In this document: positions 41,802 through 50,102 of the stretch, one piece after another
Layout of the letters: each line of letters begins with the position of its first letter
How positions within the stretch are numbered: the stretch's first letter is position 1
NCBI RefSeq assembly: GCF_001429295.1
Contig: NZ_LMJL01000008.1
Span: 314,318-378,317 of the forward strand
Reading direction: 5' to 3'
Source: Flavobacterium sp. Root935
GTDB lineage: Bacteria > Bacteroidota > Bacteroidia > Flavobacteriales > Flavobacteriaceae
DNA length: 64,000 nt
Program-made: the position numbers and the translations under genes
Notes under the pieces: model-generated
The model's input: the letters and a program-made list of their open reading frames with translations, nothing else
The model's database searches: none
What the model was told of the DNA's origin: nothing

Positions 41802-41809
41802 CAAATTTA
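41802..41809 (-). promoter_or_regulatory. -7 box TAAATTTG of the DUF1328 gene
   Basis: TAAATTTG on the minus strand matches TAnnTTTG, 60 bases before the DUF1328 start. The leader also contains a 7-bp dyad GACTATT-C-AATAGTC at 41771-41785. No clear -33 TTTG was found at 19 bases. Confidence 0.5.
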
Positions 41810-42012
41810 TTTTATTCCTACAAATCTTGTTAACTCAAAACGCTTTTTAAATTAACTCAATAAACTAAAAAACAAGTATTTACCGCAGGTTTTCATTATT
41901 ATTTTTTAGTCTTACAGAATTACCATGTTTAAGCTTTTGAGTTAATTTTTTAATGGATTGGATTAATCGCTGCTCCTATCCCAAGGTAATTTTATCAAAA
42001 ATAATTACAGTA

Positions 42013-43071
42013 ATGGAAGAAGCTAAAAAGCATGGTGTTCTTTTAGAAAAAACAGAAAGAAATTTTGAAGAATTGGGTGTTTTAAATCCAGCCATTTATC
42101 AAGATGGAAATACTGTTCACATGTTTTACAGAGCTGCCAAAAAAGGAAATTTCTCCACTATAGGTTATTGTCGTTTTGAAGGACCGACAACTTTAGTAGA
42201 AAGACGTTCAAATCCGATTTTTCTTCCAGAGTATATTTATGAAATTCATGGAGTTGAAGACCCAAGAATTACTAAAATAGATGACCTGTATTATATGACT
42301 TATGTCACGTATGACGGATTAAATGCCTGCGGTGCCTTTGCTGTTTCTAAAGATTTAGTAAAGTTTAAAAAGAAAGGAATAATTACACCGCGATTTATTT
42401 TAAATGAATTTACTAATCTAATTAGAAACCATTTACAAAATCCGAGTATTGCAAAGATATTAGCTTTTAATACCGAAAGAAACTATCCGCTTACGGAGAC
42501 CATGAAAGAGCACTTATACGTGTGGGATAAAAATGTGGTTCTTTTTCCGAAAAAAATTAATGGAAAATTTGTCGCATTGCACAGGCTCTTCCCGTCTATT
42601 CAGATTGTTACATTCGAAAAAAAATCTGAGCTGACTGAAGACTTTTGGAAAAATTATTTAAAAGATCTTCCGAGTCATATTGTAATGGAACCCAAGTTTG
42701 ACCATGAAACAAGTCATATTGGACCAGGAGCTCCGCCGATCGAAACAGCAGACGGCTGGCTTTTAATTTATCATGCTGCTGAAAGAAGAGAAAAAGGATT
42801 GGTTTATCATGCCTGTGCCGTTTTACTGGACTTAAAAAATCCAGCTAAAGTAATCGGCAGACTGCCAAAACCAATTATTACTCCTTCTGAATATTACGAA
42901 AGACATGGTTATGTAAATTATGTAGTTTTCCCGACTGGAACTGCAATTTTTGATGACCGATTATATATTTATTATGGCGCTGCCGATGACAAAATTGCGG
43001 TGGCATCTTTGAACCTGAACGAGTTATTAACCGAACTAAAAATGAATTCTCATGAAAACAATATCAAATAA
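42013..43071 (+). CDS. GH130-family glycoside phosphorylase/hydrolase
   Basis: 352 residues from ATG 42013; an earlier in-frame ATG at 41953 would add 20 residues without homology, so the later start is preferred but not certain. The five-bladed propeller signature is present: FEELGVLNPAIYQDGNTVHM, HGVEDPRITKIDDLYYMTYV, SHIGPGAPPIETADGWLLIY and YHACAVLLDLKNP. The Asp in VEDPRI is the expected catalytic residue. GH130 enzymes act on beta-mannosides by phosphorolysis or hydrolysis. No signal peptide, so it is cytoplasmic. Its end overlaps the glycosyltransferase start by 20 bases, so the two work on the same glycan. Confidence 0.85.
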   Translation: MEEAKKHGVLLEKTERNFEELGVLNPAIYQDGNTVHMFYRAAKKGNFSTIGYCRFEGPTTLVERRSNPIFLPEYIYEIHGVEDPRITKIDDLYYMTYVTYDGLNACGAFAVSKDLVKFKKKGIITPRFILNEFTNLIRNHLQNPSIAKILAFNTERNYPLTETMKEHLYVWDKNVVLFPKKINGKFVALHRLFPSIQIVTFEKKSELTEDFWKNYLKDLPSHIVMEPKFDHETSHIGPGAPPIETADGWLLIYHAAERREKGLVYHACAVLLDLKNPAKVIGRLPKPIITPSEYYERHGYVNYVVFPTGTAIFDDRLYIYYGAADDKIAVASLNLNELLTELKMNSHENNIK

Positions 43072-45322
43072 ATCAAAAATAGTTTTTCTATCTACTTTTC
43101 CGCCAACACAATGCGGCATAGCAACTTATACTCAAGATACAATTAAAGGAATCACCGATGTATACGGTAAATCTATCACATGCGAAATATGTGAGCTTGT
43201 GGATACACCAAAAGAAAAACCAACACAGGCATTTACCTTAAACACAAAAAACAGAGAAGAGTACGCAAAAGTAGCAGAAGAAATCAATCAGGATGGAGCT
43301 GTAAAATTAGTTCACATTCAACATGAGTTTGGTTTGTTTTCAGGAAATTACGGAGATCATCTATTAGATTTTTTAAATGTAATTAAGGTACCTGTGACAT
43401 ACACTTTCCATAGTGTAATACCAAACCCAAACAACGAATTAAAAACTTTTGTAAAACTGTTATTGAGTTACAGCAATTCGGTTTTTGTAATGACTAACAA
43501 ATCAAAAGAAATACTAATTAAAGACTATGACATCAATGAAGAAATAATTACTTGCGTACCTCATGGAACTCATATCGTAGTTTATGAAGCTCCTCAAAAT
43601 GCAAAGGAAAAATTAAACATTGGAGATCGTATCGTATTATCAACTTTTGGACTTTTAGGCGAAGGAAAAAATATCGAAACTGGATTGCAGGCACTTCCAA
43701 AAATTGTTGAGAAAGCACCAAATGCATTGTATTTAATTATTGGAAAAACACATCCAAATTTAATTAAAGATGGTGTAGATACTTATAGAGAAAAATTAGA
43801 GTCAATTGTAGAAGAATTAAATCTGCAGAATAATGTACGTTTTATAAACAAATATTTAGACACTGATGAACTTTTAGAATACCTAAAAGCTACAGATATT
43901 TATATGTTTACATCTAAAGATCCAAATCAGGCTGTAAGCGGTACTTTTGCTTATGCAATGAGCTGTGCGTGTCCTATAGTGGCTTCTAAAATTCCTCATA
44001 CAAAAGAAGTATTAACTCCAGATTCAGGAATATTAGTAGATATCGGAGATGTAGATCAGTTTGCAGATGCGGCAATTAAATTAATCGCTGATGAAAACTT
44101 AAGAAATGAAATGGGTATAAACTCGTTTACAAAAATGCGTGCTTCTTCTTGGGAAAATGCTGCCATTACCCACATGAATACATATAAAAACTTAATGGAA
44201 AATTCTTCAGAGATTAAATACAGTTATCCGGAAATTCAACTAAGACATATTAAAAGATTAACTACCGAACTTGGTATTATTCAATTTAGTAAAATTTCAA
44301 TTCCAGATTTAGATTCTGGATATACATTAGACGATAACGCAAGAGCATTGATTGCTTTCTGTATGCATTACAAACTGACTCAAGATAAAGATGATTTAGC
44401 TTATATCCTAATCTACTTAGATTTTATCCAGCGTTGTCAAAAACCAAAAGGAGATTTCATCAATTATGTAGATCAGGAAAATCGTGAACATGTTGAACAA
44501 AATGCAGAAGTTAACTTAGAAGATTCAAATGCAAGAGCAATTTGGGCATTAGGAACTGTGGTTTCGCTTTCAGATATTCTTCCAGAAGCTATTACTAAAA
44601 AAGCAACTAGATGTTTATTGAATTCATTAAAATGGACTGAAACTATTCAATCGCCACGTTCTATTGGTTTTGCAACAAAAGGTTTGTACTTGTATCACTC
44701 AACAATTCCTAATTTATATGTAGCGGCAATTATTAATAAATTGAATGCAAAACTGCTTAAAAATTACGAAGATACAGCTACAGAAGACTGGAAATGGTTT
44801 GAAAATTATTTAACATACGGAAATGGTGTTTTACCAGAATCAATGCTGTATGCTTACTTAATTACTAATAAGCCAATTTACAAAAAGGTTGCTTTAGATT
44901 CTTTAGATTTCTTGATTTCTAAAACATTCGTAAATGGTGATTTTAAAGCAATTTCTAATAGAAGCTGGCACCATAAAGGTTCAGAACCACAACAATATGG
45001 AGAACAGCCAATAGATGTTACTTACACGATACAGACTTTAAATGCTTTTTATGATGCATTTAAAACTCCAGAATATAAAAAGAAAATGAGAATTGCATTT
45101 AATTGGTTCTTAGGTAAAAACCACTTGAATCAAATTATGTACAACCCAGTAAGCGGCGGTGGTTATGACGGACTTGAAAAAGAAAATGTAAACTTAAATC
45201 AAGGCGCAGAATCTACAGTATGTTTTTTAACAGCAAGATTATTAATGGAAAAATTAGCTCAGACACAGTCTAAAGTTATTCCGTTAATGAAATCCCGCAC
45301 TGGAATCGCAATTAATTCATAA
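43052..45322 (+). CDS. GT4-type glycosyltransferase fused to an alpha/alpha-toroid domain
   Basis: 756 residues, roughly twice a usual GT4 enzyme. Residues ~1-375 are a GT-B glycosyltransferase: VFLSTFPPTQCGIATYTQ, VHIQHEFGLFSGNYGD, STFGLLGEGKNIETGL and the C-terminal-lobe stretch SGTFAYAMSCACPIVASKIP. Residues ~395-745 are helix-rich with repeated motifs of six-hairpin glycosidases: DSGYTLDDNARALIAF, NLEDSNARAIWALGTVV and DVTYTIQTLNAFYDAF. The protein could make and trim, or sense, a mannose- or glucose-containing glycan. It overlaps the GH130 gene, and a terminator follows. Cytoplasmic. Confidence 0.8.
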   Translation: MKTISNKSKIVFLSTFPPTQCGIATYTQDTIKGITDVYGKSITCEICELVDTPKEKPTQAFTLNTKNREEYAKVAEEINQDGAVKLVHIQHEFGLFSGNYGDHLLDFLNVIKVPVTYTFHSVIPNPNNELKTFVKLLLSYSNSVFVMTNKSKEILIKDYDINEEIITCVPHGTHIVVYEAPQNAKEKLNIGDRIVLSTFGLLGEGKNIETGLQALPKIVEKAPNALYLIIGKTHPNLIKDGVDTYREKLESIVEELNLQNNVRFINKYLDTDELLEYLKATDIYMFTSKDPNQAVSGTFAYAMSCACPIVASKIPHTKEVLTPDSGILVDIGDVDQFADAAIKLIADENLRNEMGINSFTKMRASSWENAAITHMNTYKNLMENSSEIKYSYPEIQLRHIKRLTTELGIIQFSKISIPDLDSGYTLDDNARALIAFCMHYKLTQDKDDLAYILIYLDFIQRCQKPKGDFINYVDQENREHVEQNAEVNLEDSNARAIWALGTVVSLSDILPEAITKKATRCLLNSLKWTETIQSPRSIGFATKGLYLYHSTIPNLYVAAIINKLNAKLLKNYEDTATEDWKWFENYLTYGNGVLPESMLYAYLITNKPIYKKVALDSLDFLISKTFVNGDFKAISNRSWHHKGSEPQQYGEQPIDVTYTIQTLNAFYDAFKTPEYKKKMRIAFNWFLGKNHLNQIMYNPVSGGGYDGLEKENVNLNQGAESTVCFLTARLLMEKLAQTQSKVIPLMKSRTGIAINS

Positions 45323-45367
45323 AAATAAGGTAGAAGCTAACCAAATACTTCTCTTTTAAAACCCTGA

Positions 45368-45398
45368 AAATCCCTTTCTAAATGAAAGGGATTTTTTG
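45368..45398 (+). terminator. Terminator of the GH130-GT operon
   Basis: AAATCCCTTTC stem arm at 45368-45378 pairs with GAAAGGGAT starting at 45384, followed by TTTTTTG. Nearly the same hairpin ends the fabF gene at 47345. Confidence 0.85.
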
Positions 45399-45458
45399 TT
45401 TTTTGCTATTTCGTCAAAATCATCAAAATCTTCACTAAATAAAAAACTGTTTAAATAA

Positions 45459-45489
45459 TTTGCCTATCTACTAATAGGTAGTATATTTG
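45459..45489 (+). promoter_or_regulatory. Consensus promoter with spacer-filling palindrome (TetR-FabF operon)
   Basis: TTTG (45459-45462), exactly 19 bases, then TATATTTG (45482-45489): a full match to the Bacteroidota sigma-ABfr promoter. The 19-base spacer (45463-45481) is itself the near-palindrome CCTATCTACTAATAGGTAG. A repressor bound there would block the polymerase, so autoregulation by the TetR protein is likely. Confidence 0.85.
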
Positions 45490-45505
45490 TATAAAAATTA
45501 TTGCC

Positions 45506-46063
45506 ATGACAACACGAGAATCTATTATTGAAAAAGCAGATCAATTAATAAGGGATAAAGGTTATAACGCTTTTAGTTTTAAAGACATCTCTAATGATAT
45601 AGGAATAAAAACAGCATCGATACATTATCATTTCCCTACAAAATCAAATTTGGGTGTAGCGACAATAAAAGAACATATCGAAAGAGTTGAAATTTTAAAG
45701 GAAAAAGTGGCTAACGAGTCACCATTAACAAAACTGCAAGCTTTCTTAGAAGTACAGGCTAAAATTAAAAAAGAGAATAAAGTGTGTATTGTAGGCTCAT
45801 TAGCTACAGATTTAAACACCTTAGATGATTCCATAAAAACAGAATTACAACAATTTGCTCAATTGGTAATTACATGGCTTACTGGAATTTTAATTGAAGG
45901 AAAAGAACAAAACATATTTGATTTTGATATGGCACCAAGAACAAAAGCAATAATGATTATAACAAATATGGTAGCCATTGTACAGCTTTCGAGGCTTACA
46001 ACCGACGATGATTTTGAATTGGTAAGAGAAACAATATTAACAGAATTAAGACCTAAAAAATAA
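45506..46063 (+). CDS. TetR-family regulator of the fabF-like gene
   Basis: 185 residues. The N-terminal HTH (IIEKADQLIRDKGYNAFSFK, DISNDIGIKTASIHYHFPTK) is typical; the C-terminal domain is a ligand-binding bundle with VCIVGSLATDLNTL. The stop codon shares its last base with the start of the fabF-like gene (TAATG), so the genes are one translational unit. A palindrome fills its promoter spacer. The partner gene suggests a fatty-acid or acyl-CoA type inducer, which is inference. Confidence 0.9.
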   Translation: MTTRESIIEKADQLIRDKGYNAFSFKDISNDIGIKTASIHYHFPTKSNLGVATIKEHIERVEILKEKVANESPLTKLQAFLEVQAKIKKENKVCIVGSLATDLNTLDDSIKTELQQFAQLVITWLTGILIEGKEQNIFDFDMAPRTKAIMIITNMVAIVQLSRLTTDDDFELVRETILTELRPKK

Positions 46064-47307
46064 TGAAAAGAGTAGTTATAACAGGATTAGGAGCTGTAAC
46101 TCCCATTGGAAATAATGTGTCAGAATACTGGCATTCCTTAATTAATGGAGTCAGCGGTGCAGCACCAATAACAAGATTCGACACCTCACAATTCAAAACT
46201 AAATTTGCATGTGAAGTTAAAAACTTTAATCCGCAGCACATTTTTGAGAAAAATGAAATTAGGAAATATGATCTTTTCACGCAATATGCTCTATATGCAG
46301 CAGACGAAGCAATAACAAATGCAAATATTGATTTTGATACCTTAAATAAAAACCGAATTGGTGTTATATGGGGTTGTGGAGACGGCGGTATTTCTACTTT
46401 TGAGGAACAATTTGGAGAATACAAATTAGGAAACGGCACACCAAGATTTAGTCCGTTTTTTATTCCAAAGAGAATTGTCAATATAGCTTCGGGAGCCATT
46501 TCTATTAAATATGGATTACGCGGCATTAATTATACCACAGCTGCGGCTTGTTCTGCAAGTAATACAGCAATCATAGATGCTTTCAATTACATTCGCTGGG
46601 GTAAAGCAGATATGATTATCAGCGGCGGGTCTGAGGCTTCTGTTTCAGAATCTTCAATTGGCGGCTTTAATGCTTCAAAAGCATTGTCAACATTAAATGA
46701 TGATTACACTAAAGCGTCACGTCCTTTTGATGTTACAAGAGACGGATTTGTTTTGGGCGAAGGTGCCGGCGTTGTCATATTGGAAAGCTATGAACATGCC
46801 ATCAAAAGAAATGCGGTAATTTATGCCGAAATTGTTGGCGGCGGACTGGCGGCAGACGCTTATCATTTAACAGGAACACATCCTGAAGGCGAAGGTGCAG
46901 TTTTAGGAATGGAACTTGCTCTTGAAGAAGCGGAGATTACTCCAGACAAAATTGACTATATCAACGCACATGCTACCTCTACTCCAACTGGTGATTTAAG
47001 CGAACTTAAAGCATTGGAAAAAGTTTTTGGAATAAATCCGAATGCAAATGTTAGTGCTACAAAATCTATGACTGGACATCTGCTTGGCGGCGCTGGAGCT
47101 ATTGAAGCAATTGCCTGTATAAAAGCACTTCAGGAAAACATTGTACCGCCCACTATAAATACAGAAACTGTTGAAGAAGAGTATGCCGGCAAATTTAATC
47201 TTACTCTCGGAAAAGCACAATCGCGAATAGTTGATTATGCTATGAGTAATACTTTCGGTTTTGGAGGTCATGTTGCCAGCTCAATCTTTAAAAAATTTAA
47301 AGAATAA
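46063..47307 (+). CDS. fabF: Beta-ketoacyl-ACP synthase II (KAS II)
   Basis: 414 residues, the FabF length. It catalyses condensation of malonyl-ACP with acyl-ACP in the cytoplasm. The catalytic Cys lies in TTAAACSASNTAI, and the His residues in NAHATSTPTGD and SMTGHLLGGAGAIE complete the Cys-His-His triad. MKRVVITGLGAVTPIGNNVS is the classic N-terminus. It is not beside the core fab genes but coupled to a TetR regulator, so it may be a second, regulated KAS adjusting chain length or a special lipid, rather than the housekeeping copy. Confidence 0.9.
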   Translation: MKRVVITGLGAVTPIGNNVSEYWHSLINGVSGAAPITRFDTSQFKTKFACEVKNFNPQHIFEKNEIRKYDLFTQYALYAADEAITNANIDFDTLNKNRIGVIWGCGDGGISTFEEQFGEYKLGNGTPRFSPFFIPKRIVNIASGAISIKYGLRGINYTTAAACSASNTAIIDAFNYIRWGKADMIISGGSEASVSESSIGGFNASKALSTLNDDYTKASRPFDVTRDGFVLGEGAGVVILESYEHAIKRNAVIYAEIVGGGLAADAYHLTGTHPEGEGAVLGMELALEEAEITPDKIDYINAHATSTPTGDLSELKALEKVFGINPNANVSATKSMTGHLLGGAGAIEAIACIKALQENIVPPTINTETVEEEYAGKFNLTLGKAQSRIVDYAMSNTFGFGGHVASSIFKKFKE

Positions 47308-47344
47308 CGATATACGCCAAAATTTAAAAGTTTTTCATTTTTAT

Positions 47345-47376
47345 AAATCCCTTTCCTAAACGAAAGGGATTTTTTA
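47345..47376 (+). terminator. Terminator of the TetR-fabF operon
   Basis: AATCCCTTTC (47346-47355) pairs with GAAAGGGATT (47362-47371) around CTAAAC, followed by T. The region up to 47568 is AT-rich leader of the next operon with no further gene. Confidence 0.85.
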
Positions 47377-47567
47377 TTTGCAAAAACGGCAACGGAAATT
47401 TATTTCAAATATTGTGAGCCTATGAAAATTATATAAGGCTCGAAAAAAGTTGTGTAATATATTTTAACAAGTATCGGGCTAACTTTCATATATAATTTAA
47501 TCAGTAGAAAAAACTGTTAAATAATTGATTCTCATTTTATATCATTCATATTAAAAACAAAAACATT

Positions 47568-48326
47568 TTGATTCTCAACCTAAAAAATACATTTGCTGAA
47601 ATTGGAGAAACAACATTGTTCGCCAAAAAGTTTTTTAAGGAGGTATTTATTCCGCCTTATGAGACGAAGGAGTTTTTAAAACAATGTTATGTCATTGGCT
47701 ACAAATCGCTGCCTTTAGTTGCCATTACAGGTTTTATTATGGGTTTGGTACTTACACTCCAGTCAAGACCAACCTTGGTAAAATTTGGTGCCGAAAGCTG
47801 GCTTCCAGGAATGGTTGCACTTTCGTTAATTAGAGAAATTGCACCAGTAATTACAGCTTTGATTTGCGCCGGAAAAATTTCATCTGGAATTGGAGCCGAA
47901 TTAGGATCTATGAAAGTGACAGAGCAAATCGACGCAATGGAAGTTTCGGCAGTAAACCCTTATAACTATTTGGTTGTAACGAGAGTATTAGCCTGTACTT
48001 TAATGGTGCCGATTTTAGTCTTTTTTGCCGACGCAATCGGAATTATGGGCGGATATGTAGGAATTAATATTCACGGAGATGTGAACTTTTACAGATATCT
48101 AACTCAAATCATTCAATCATTAGAGTTTTTAGACTTGTTTCCTGCTACTATTAAAACTTTCTTCTTCGGATTTCTTATTGGAATGATTGGGTGTTATAAA
48201 GGTTTTAACGCATCAAATGGAACAGAAAGTGTTGGACAAGCTGCCAATTCAGCCGTTGTAACAGCATCATTAAGCATTTTTATTATTGATATGGTTGCCG
48301 TTCAAATAACCGATTTATTCTTTTAA
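47568..48326 (+). CDS. mlaE: MlaE-family lipid ABC transporter permease
   Basis: 252 residues from a TTG codon, the only start that retains the conserved amphipathic N-terminus (FKQCYVIGYKSLPLVAITGF). Five or six membrane helices and the family motifs LREIAPVITALICAGKISSG and ELGSMKVTEQIDAMEVSAVN are intact. It forms the inner-membrane permease of an MCE/Mla-type phospholipid transporter. The ATPase gene starts 3 bases downstream and the MCE protein follows. Direction of lipid transport is not evident from sequence. Confidence 0.9.
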   Translation: MILNLKNTFAEIGETTLFAKKFFKEVFIPPYETKEFLKQCYVIGYKSLPLVAITGFIMGLVLTLQSRPTLVKFGAESWLPGMVALSLIREIAPVITALICAGKISSGIGAELGSMKVTEQIDAMEVSAVNPYNYLVVTRVLACTLMVPILVFFADAIGIMGGYVGINIHGDVNFYRYLTQIIQSLEFLDLFPATIKTFFFGFLIGMIGCYKGFNASNGTESVGQAANSAVVTASLSIFIIDMVAVQITDLFF

Positions 48327-48328
48327 AA

Positions 48329-49108
48329 ATGACCAAAGAAAAACTACATAAAGAACCCAAAACGAAAGAAAAAGATCAAGCTCCAATTATAGAGATTAAA
48401 GATCTGCACAAAACTTTTGGAAAAGATAATAAAGTATTAAAAGGCGTAAATCTTACTTTGAATAAAGGAGAAGATTTGGTGGTTTTAGGACGTTCAGGAT
48501 CTGGAAAATCGGTAACGATAAAATGCATCGTTGGATTGATTGAACCTGACAAAGGTGAAATTAAAGTTTTTGACGAAAATGTACTGAACATTTCCAAAAA
48601 AGAACTGAATGAGATTAGAGTCCGAATCGGATTTTTATTTCAAAGTGGTGCACTTTACGATTCAATGTCGGTTAGAGAAAACCTCTCTTTTACACTGACC
48701 AAACACAAACGTGATTTAAGTGCCGAAGAAATTGAAAGTGAAGTTATGGAAGCTCTTGAAAGTGTTGGTTTATCAGAAGCAATTGACAAAATGCCTTCTG
48801 AATTATCTGGAGGAATGAAAAAAAGAATTGGTCTGGCCCGCACCTTAATTTTAAAGCCTGAAATTATTTTATACGACGAACCTACAACAGGTTTAGATAC
48901 GATAACATCGAGAGAAATTAGTGAATTGATTCTTGATATTAAACACAAACAAAAAACATCCTCGATCATTATCACACATGATATGGCTTGTGCGAAATTA
49001 ACTGCCGATAGAATTATTGTTTTAAAAGAAGGAGTAATTCACGCCGAAGGAACATACGAAGAATTAGAAAAAAACGAAGACGAATGGGTACGCTCATTTT
49101 TTGAATAA
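48329..49108 (+). CDS. mlaF: MlaF-family ABC transporter ATPase
   Basis: 259 residues. Walker A is VVLGRSGSGKSVTIK, the signature is ELSGGMKKRIGLART, Walker B is EIILYDEPTTGLD and the switch His is in IIITHDMACAKL. The FQSGALYDSMSVRENLSF Q-loop stretch is characteristic of Mla/Ttg2A ATPases. It drives the MlaE permease. Both flanking genes are within 25 bases, so all three are one operon. Confidence 0.95.
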   Translation: MTKEKLHKEPKTKEKDQAPIIEIKDLHKTFGKDNKVLKGVNLTLNKGEDLVVLGRSGSGKSVTIKCIVGLIEPDKGEIKVFDENVLNISKKELNEIRVRIGFLFQSGALYDSMSVRENLSFTLTKHKRDLSAEEIESEVMEALESVGLSEAIDKMPSELSGGMKKRIGLARTLILKPEIILYDEPTTGLDTITSREISELILDIKHKQKTSSIIITHDMACAKLTADRIIVLKEGVIHAEGTYEELEKNEDEWVRSFFE

Positions 49109-49130
49109 AGCAAAATAAATAATAGAAATC

Positions 49131-49970
49131 ATGGAAAAGCAATCGGGATATACTTGGAAATTAGGAATGTTTGTAACAATAGGTTTACTGCTTTTTATAA
49201 TGGCCGTATATTTTATCGGAAAACAAAAAAACCTATTCGGTTCAACCTTTCATATTACTTCTCAGTTTAAAACTGTAAGCGGTTTAGAAGTTGGAAATAA
49301 TGTTCGTTTTTCGGGTATTAATGTCGGAACTGTAGAACAAATTCAATTAATAAACGATTCATCTGTAGTTGTTGTTTTAGTAATGAAAGAAGATGTTCGA
49401 AAATTTATTAAAACAGATGCAACGGCCAGCATTGGTTCTGACGGATTAATGGGCGACAAAGTATTGACAATTACTCCAGGGCAAAAGTCCCAAAAAGTTA
49501 TTCAAGACAATGGGCAGATTGCTTCTGTCGACGGAATAGAAATGCACGATATTATGAAAAGCGTTAAGAAAAGCGTGGATAATATTGGTGTAATTTCAGA
49601 TGAAATAGCCATTTTCAGCCACAGTATGAACAACGGAAACGGTGCGCTAGCTAGATTGGTTAGAGATGATAAAATGGCGAACAGCGTTTCGAACACGCTT
49701 TCTAATTTAGAAAGTGGAACAAAGGGTTTCAGCGAAAATATGGAAGCTGCAAAAAGCAATTTCCTGTTTAGAGGTTATTTCAAGAAAAAAGAGAAACAAA
49801 AGGAAAAACAAAAAGAAGAAGCAAAAGAGAAAAAAGAAGAACAGCAAGAGAAAGCTCAAAAAGAAAAAGAGCAAAAAGAAAAAGAACAAAAGGAGAAAGA
49901 GCAGAAAGAGAAAGAACAAAAGGAAAAAGAAGAAGATGCTAAAAAAGCTGAAGCTGAAAAGAAAAAATAA
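49131..49970 (+). CDS. MlaD-like MCE protein with Lys/Glu-rich tail
   Basis: 279 residues. One N-terminal helix (LGMFVTIGLLLFIMAVYFIG) anchors the protein; the MCE domain follows (FKTVSGLEVGNNVRFSGINV, VGTVEQIQLI, ATASIGSDGLMGDKVLTI). The region ~140-205 is a coiled-coil-like helix. From about residue 217 to the end almost every residue is Lys, Glu, Gln or Ala in KEKEQ-type repeats, a ~63-residue low-complexity tail not found in MlaD of E. coli. It is the periplasmic lipid-binding ring of the transporter. Open frames on both strands in this region are by-products of the low complexity. Confidence 0.88.
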   Translation: MEKQSGYTWKLGMFVTIGLLLFIMAVYFIGKQKNLFGSTFHITSQFKTVSGLEVGNNVRFSGINVGTVEQIQLINDSSVVVVLVMKEDVRKFIKTDATASIGSDGLMGDKVLTITPGQKSQKVIQDNGQIASVDGIEMHDIMKSVKKSVDNIGVISDEIAIFSHSMNNGNGALARLVRDDKMANSVSNTLSNLESGTKGFSENMEAAKSNFLFRGYFKKKEKQKEKQKEEAKEKKEEQQEKAQKEKEQKEKEQKEKEQKEKEQKEKEEDAKKAEAEKKK

Positions 49971-50102
49971 ATTGAGAAAATTTGAAATTGAAAATTCAGA
50001 ATCTCTTTAAATCATAATTCTTTATTACAACTTTAAGTTCTAATTTCTAACACTTTAAATCTAAATTCATTTCAGTTTTTAAACAACAAAAACGTATTGT
50101 AC

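Noticed and set aside
49714-50010. 98-codon Lys/Arg-rich frame overlapping the MCE protein tail
   Set aside because: A frame-shifted reading of the low-complexity KEKEQ repeat; the MCE frame explains the DNA.
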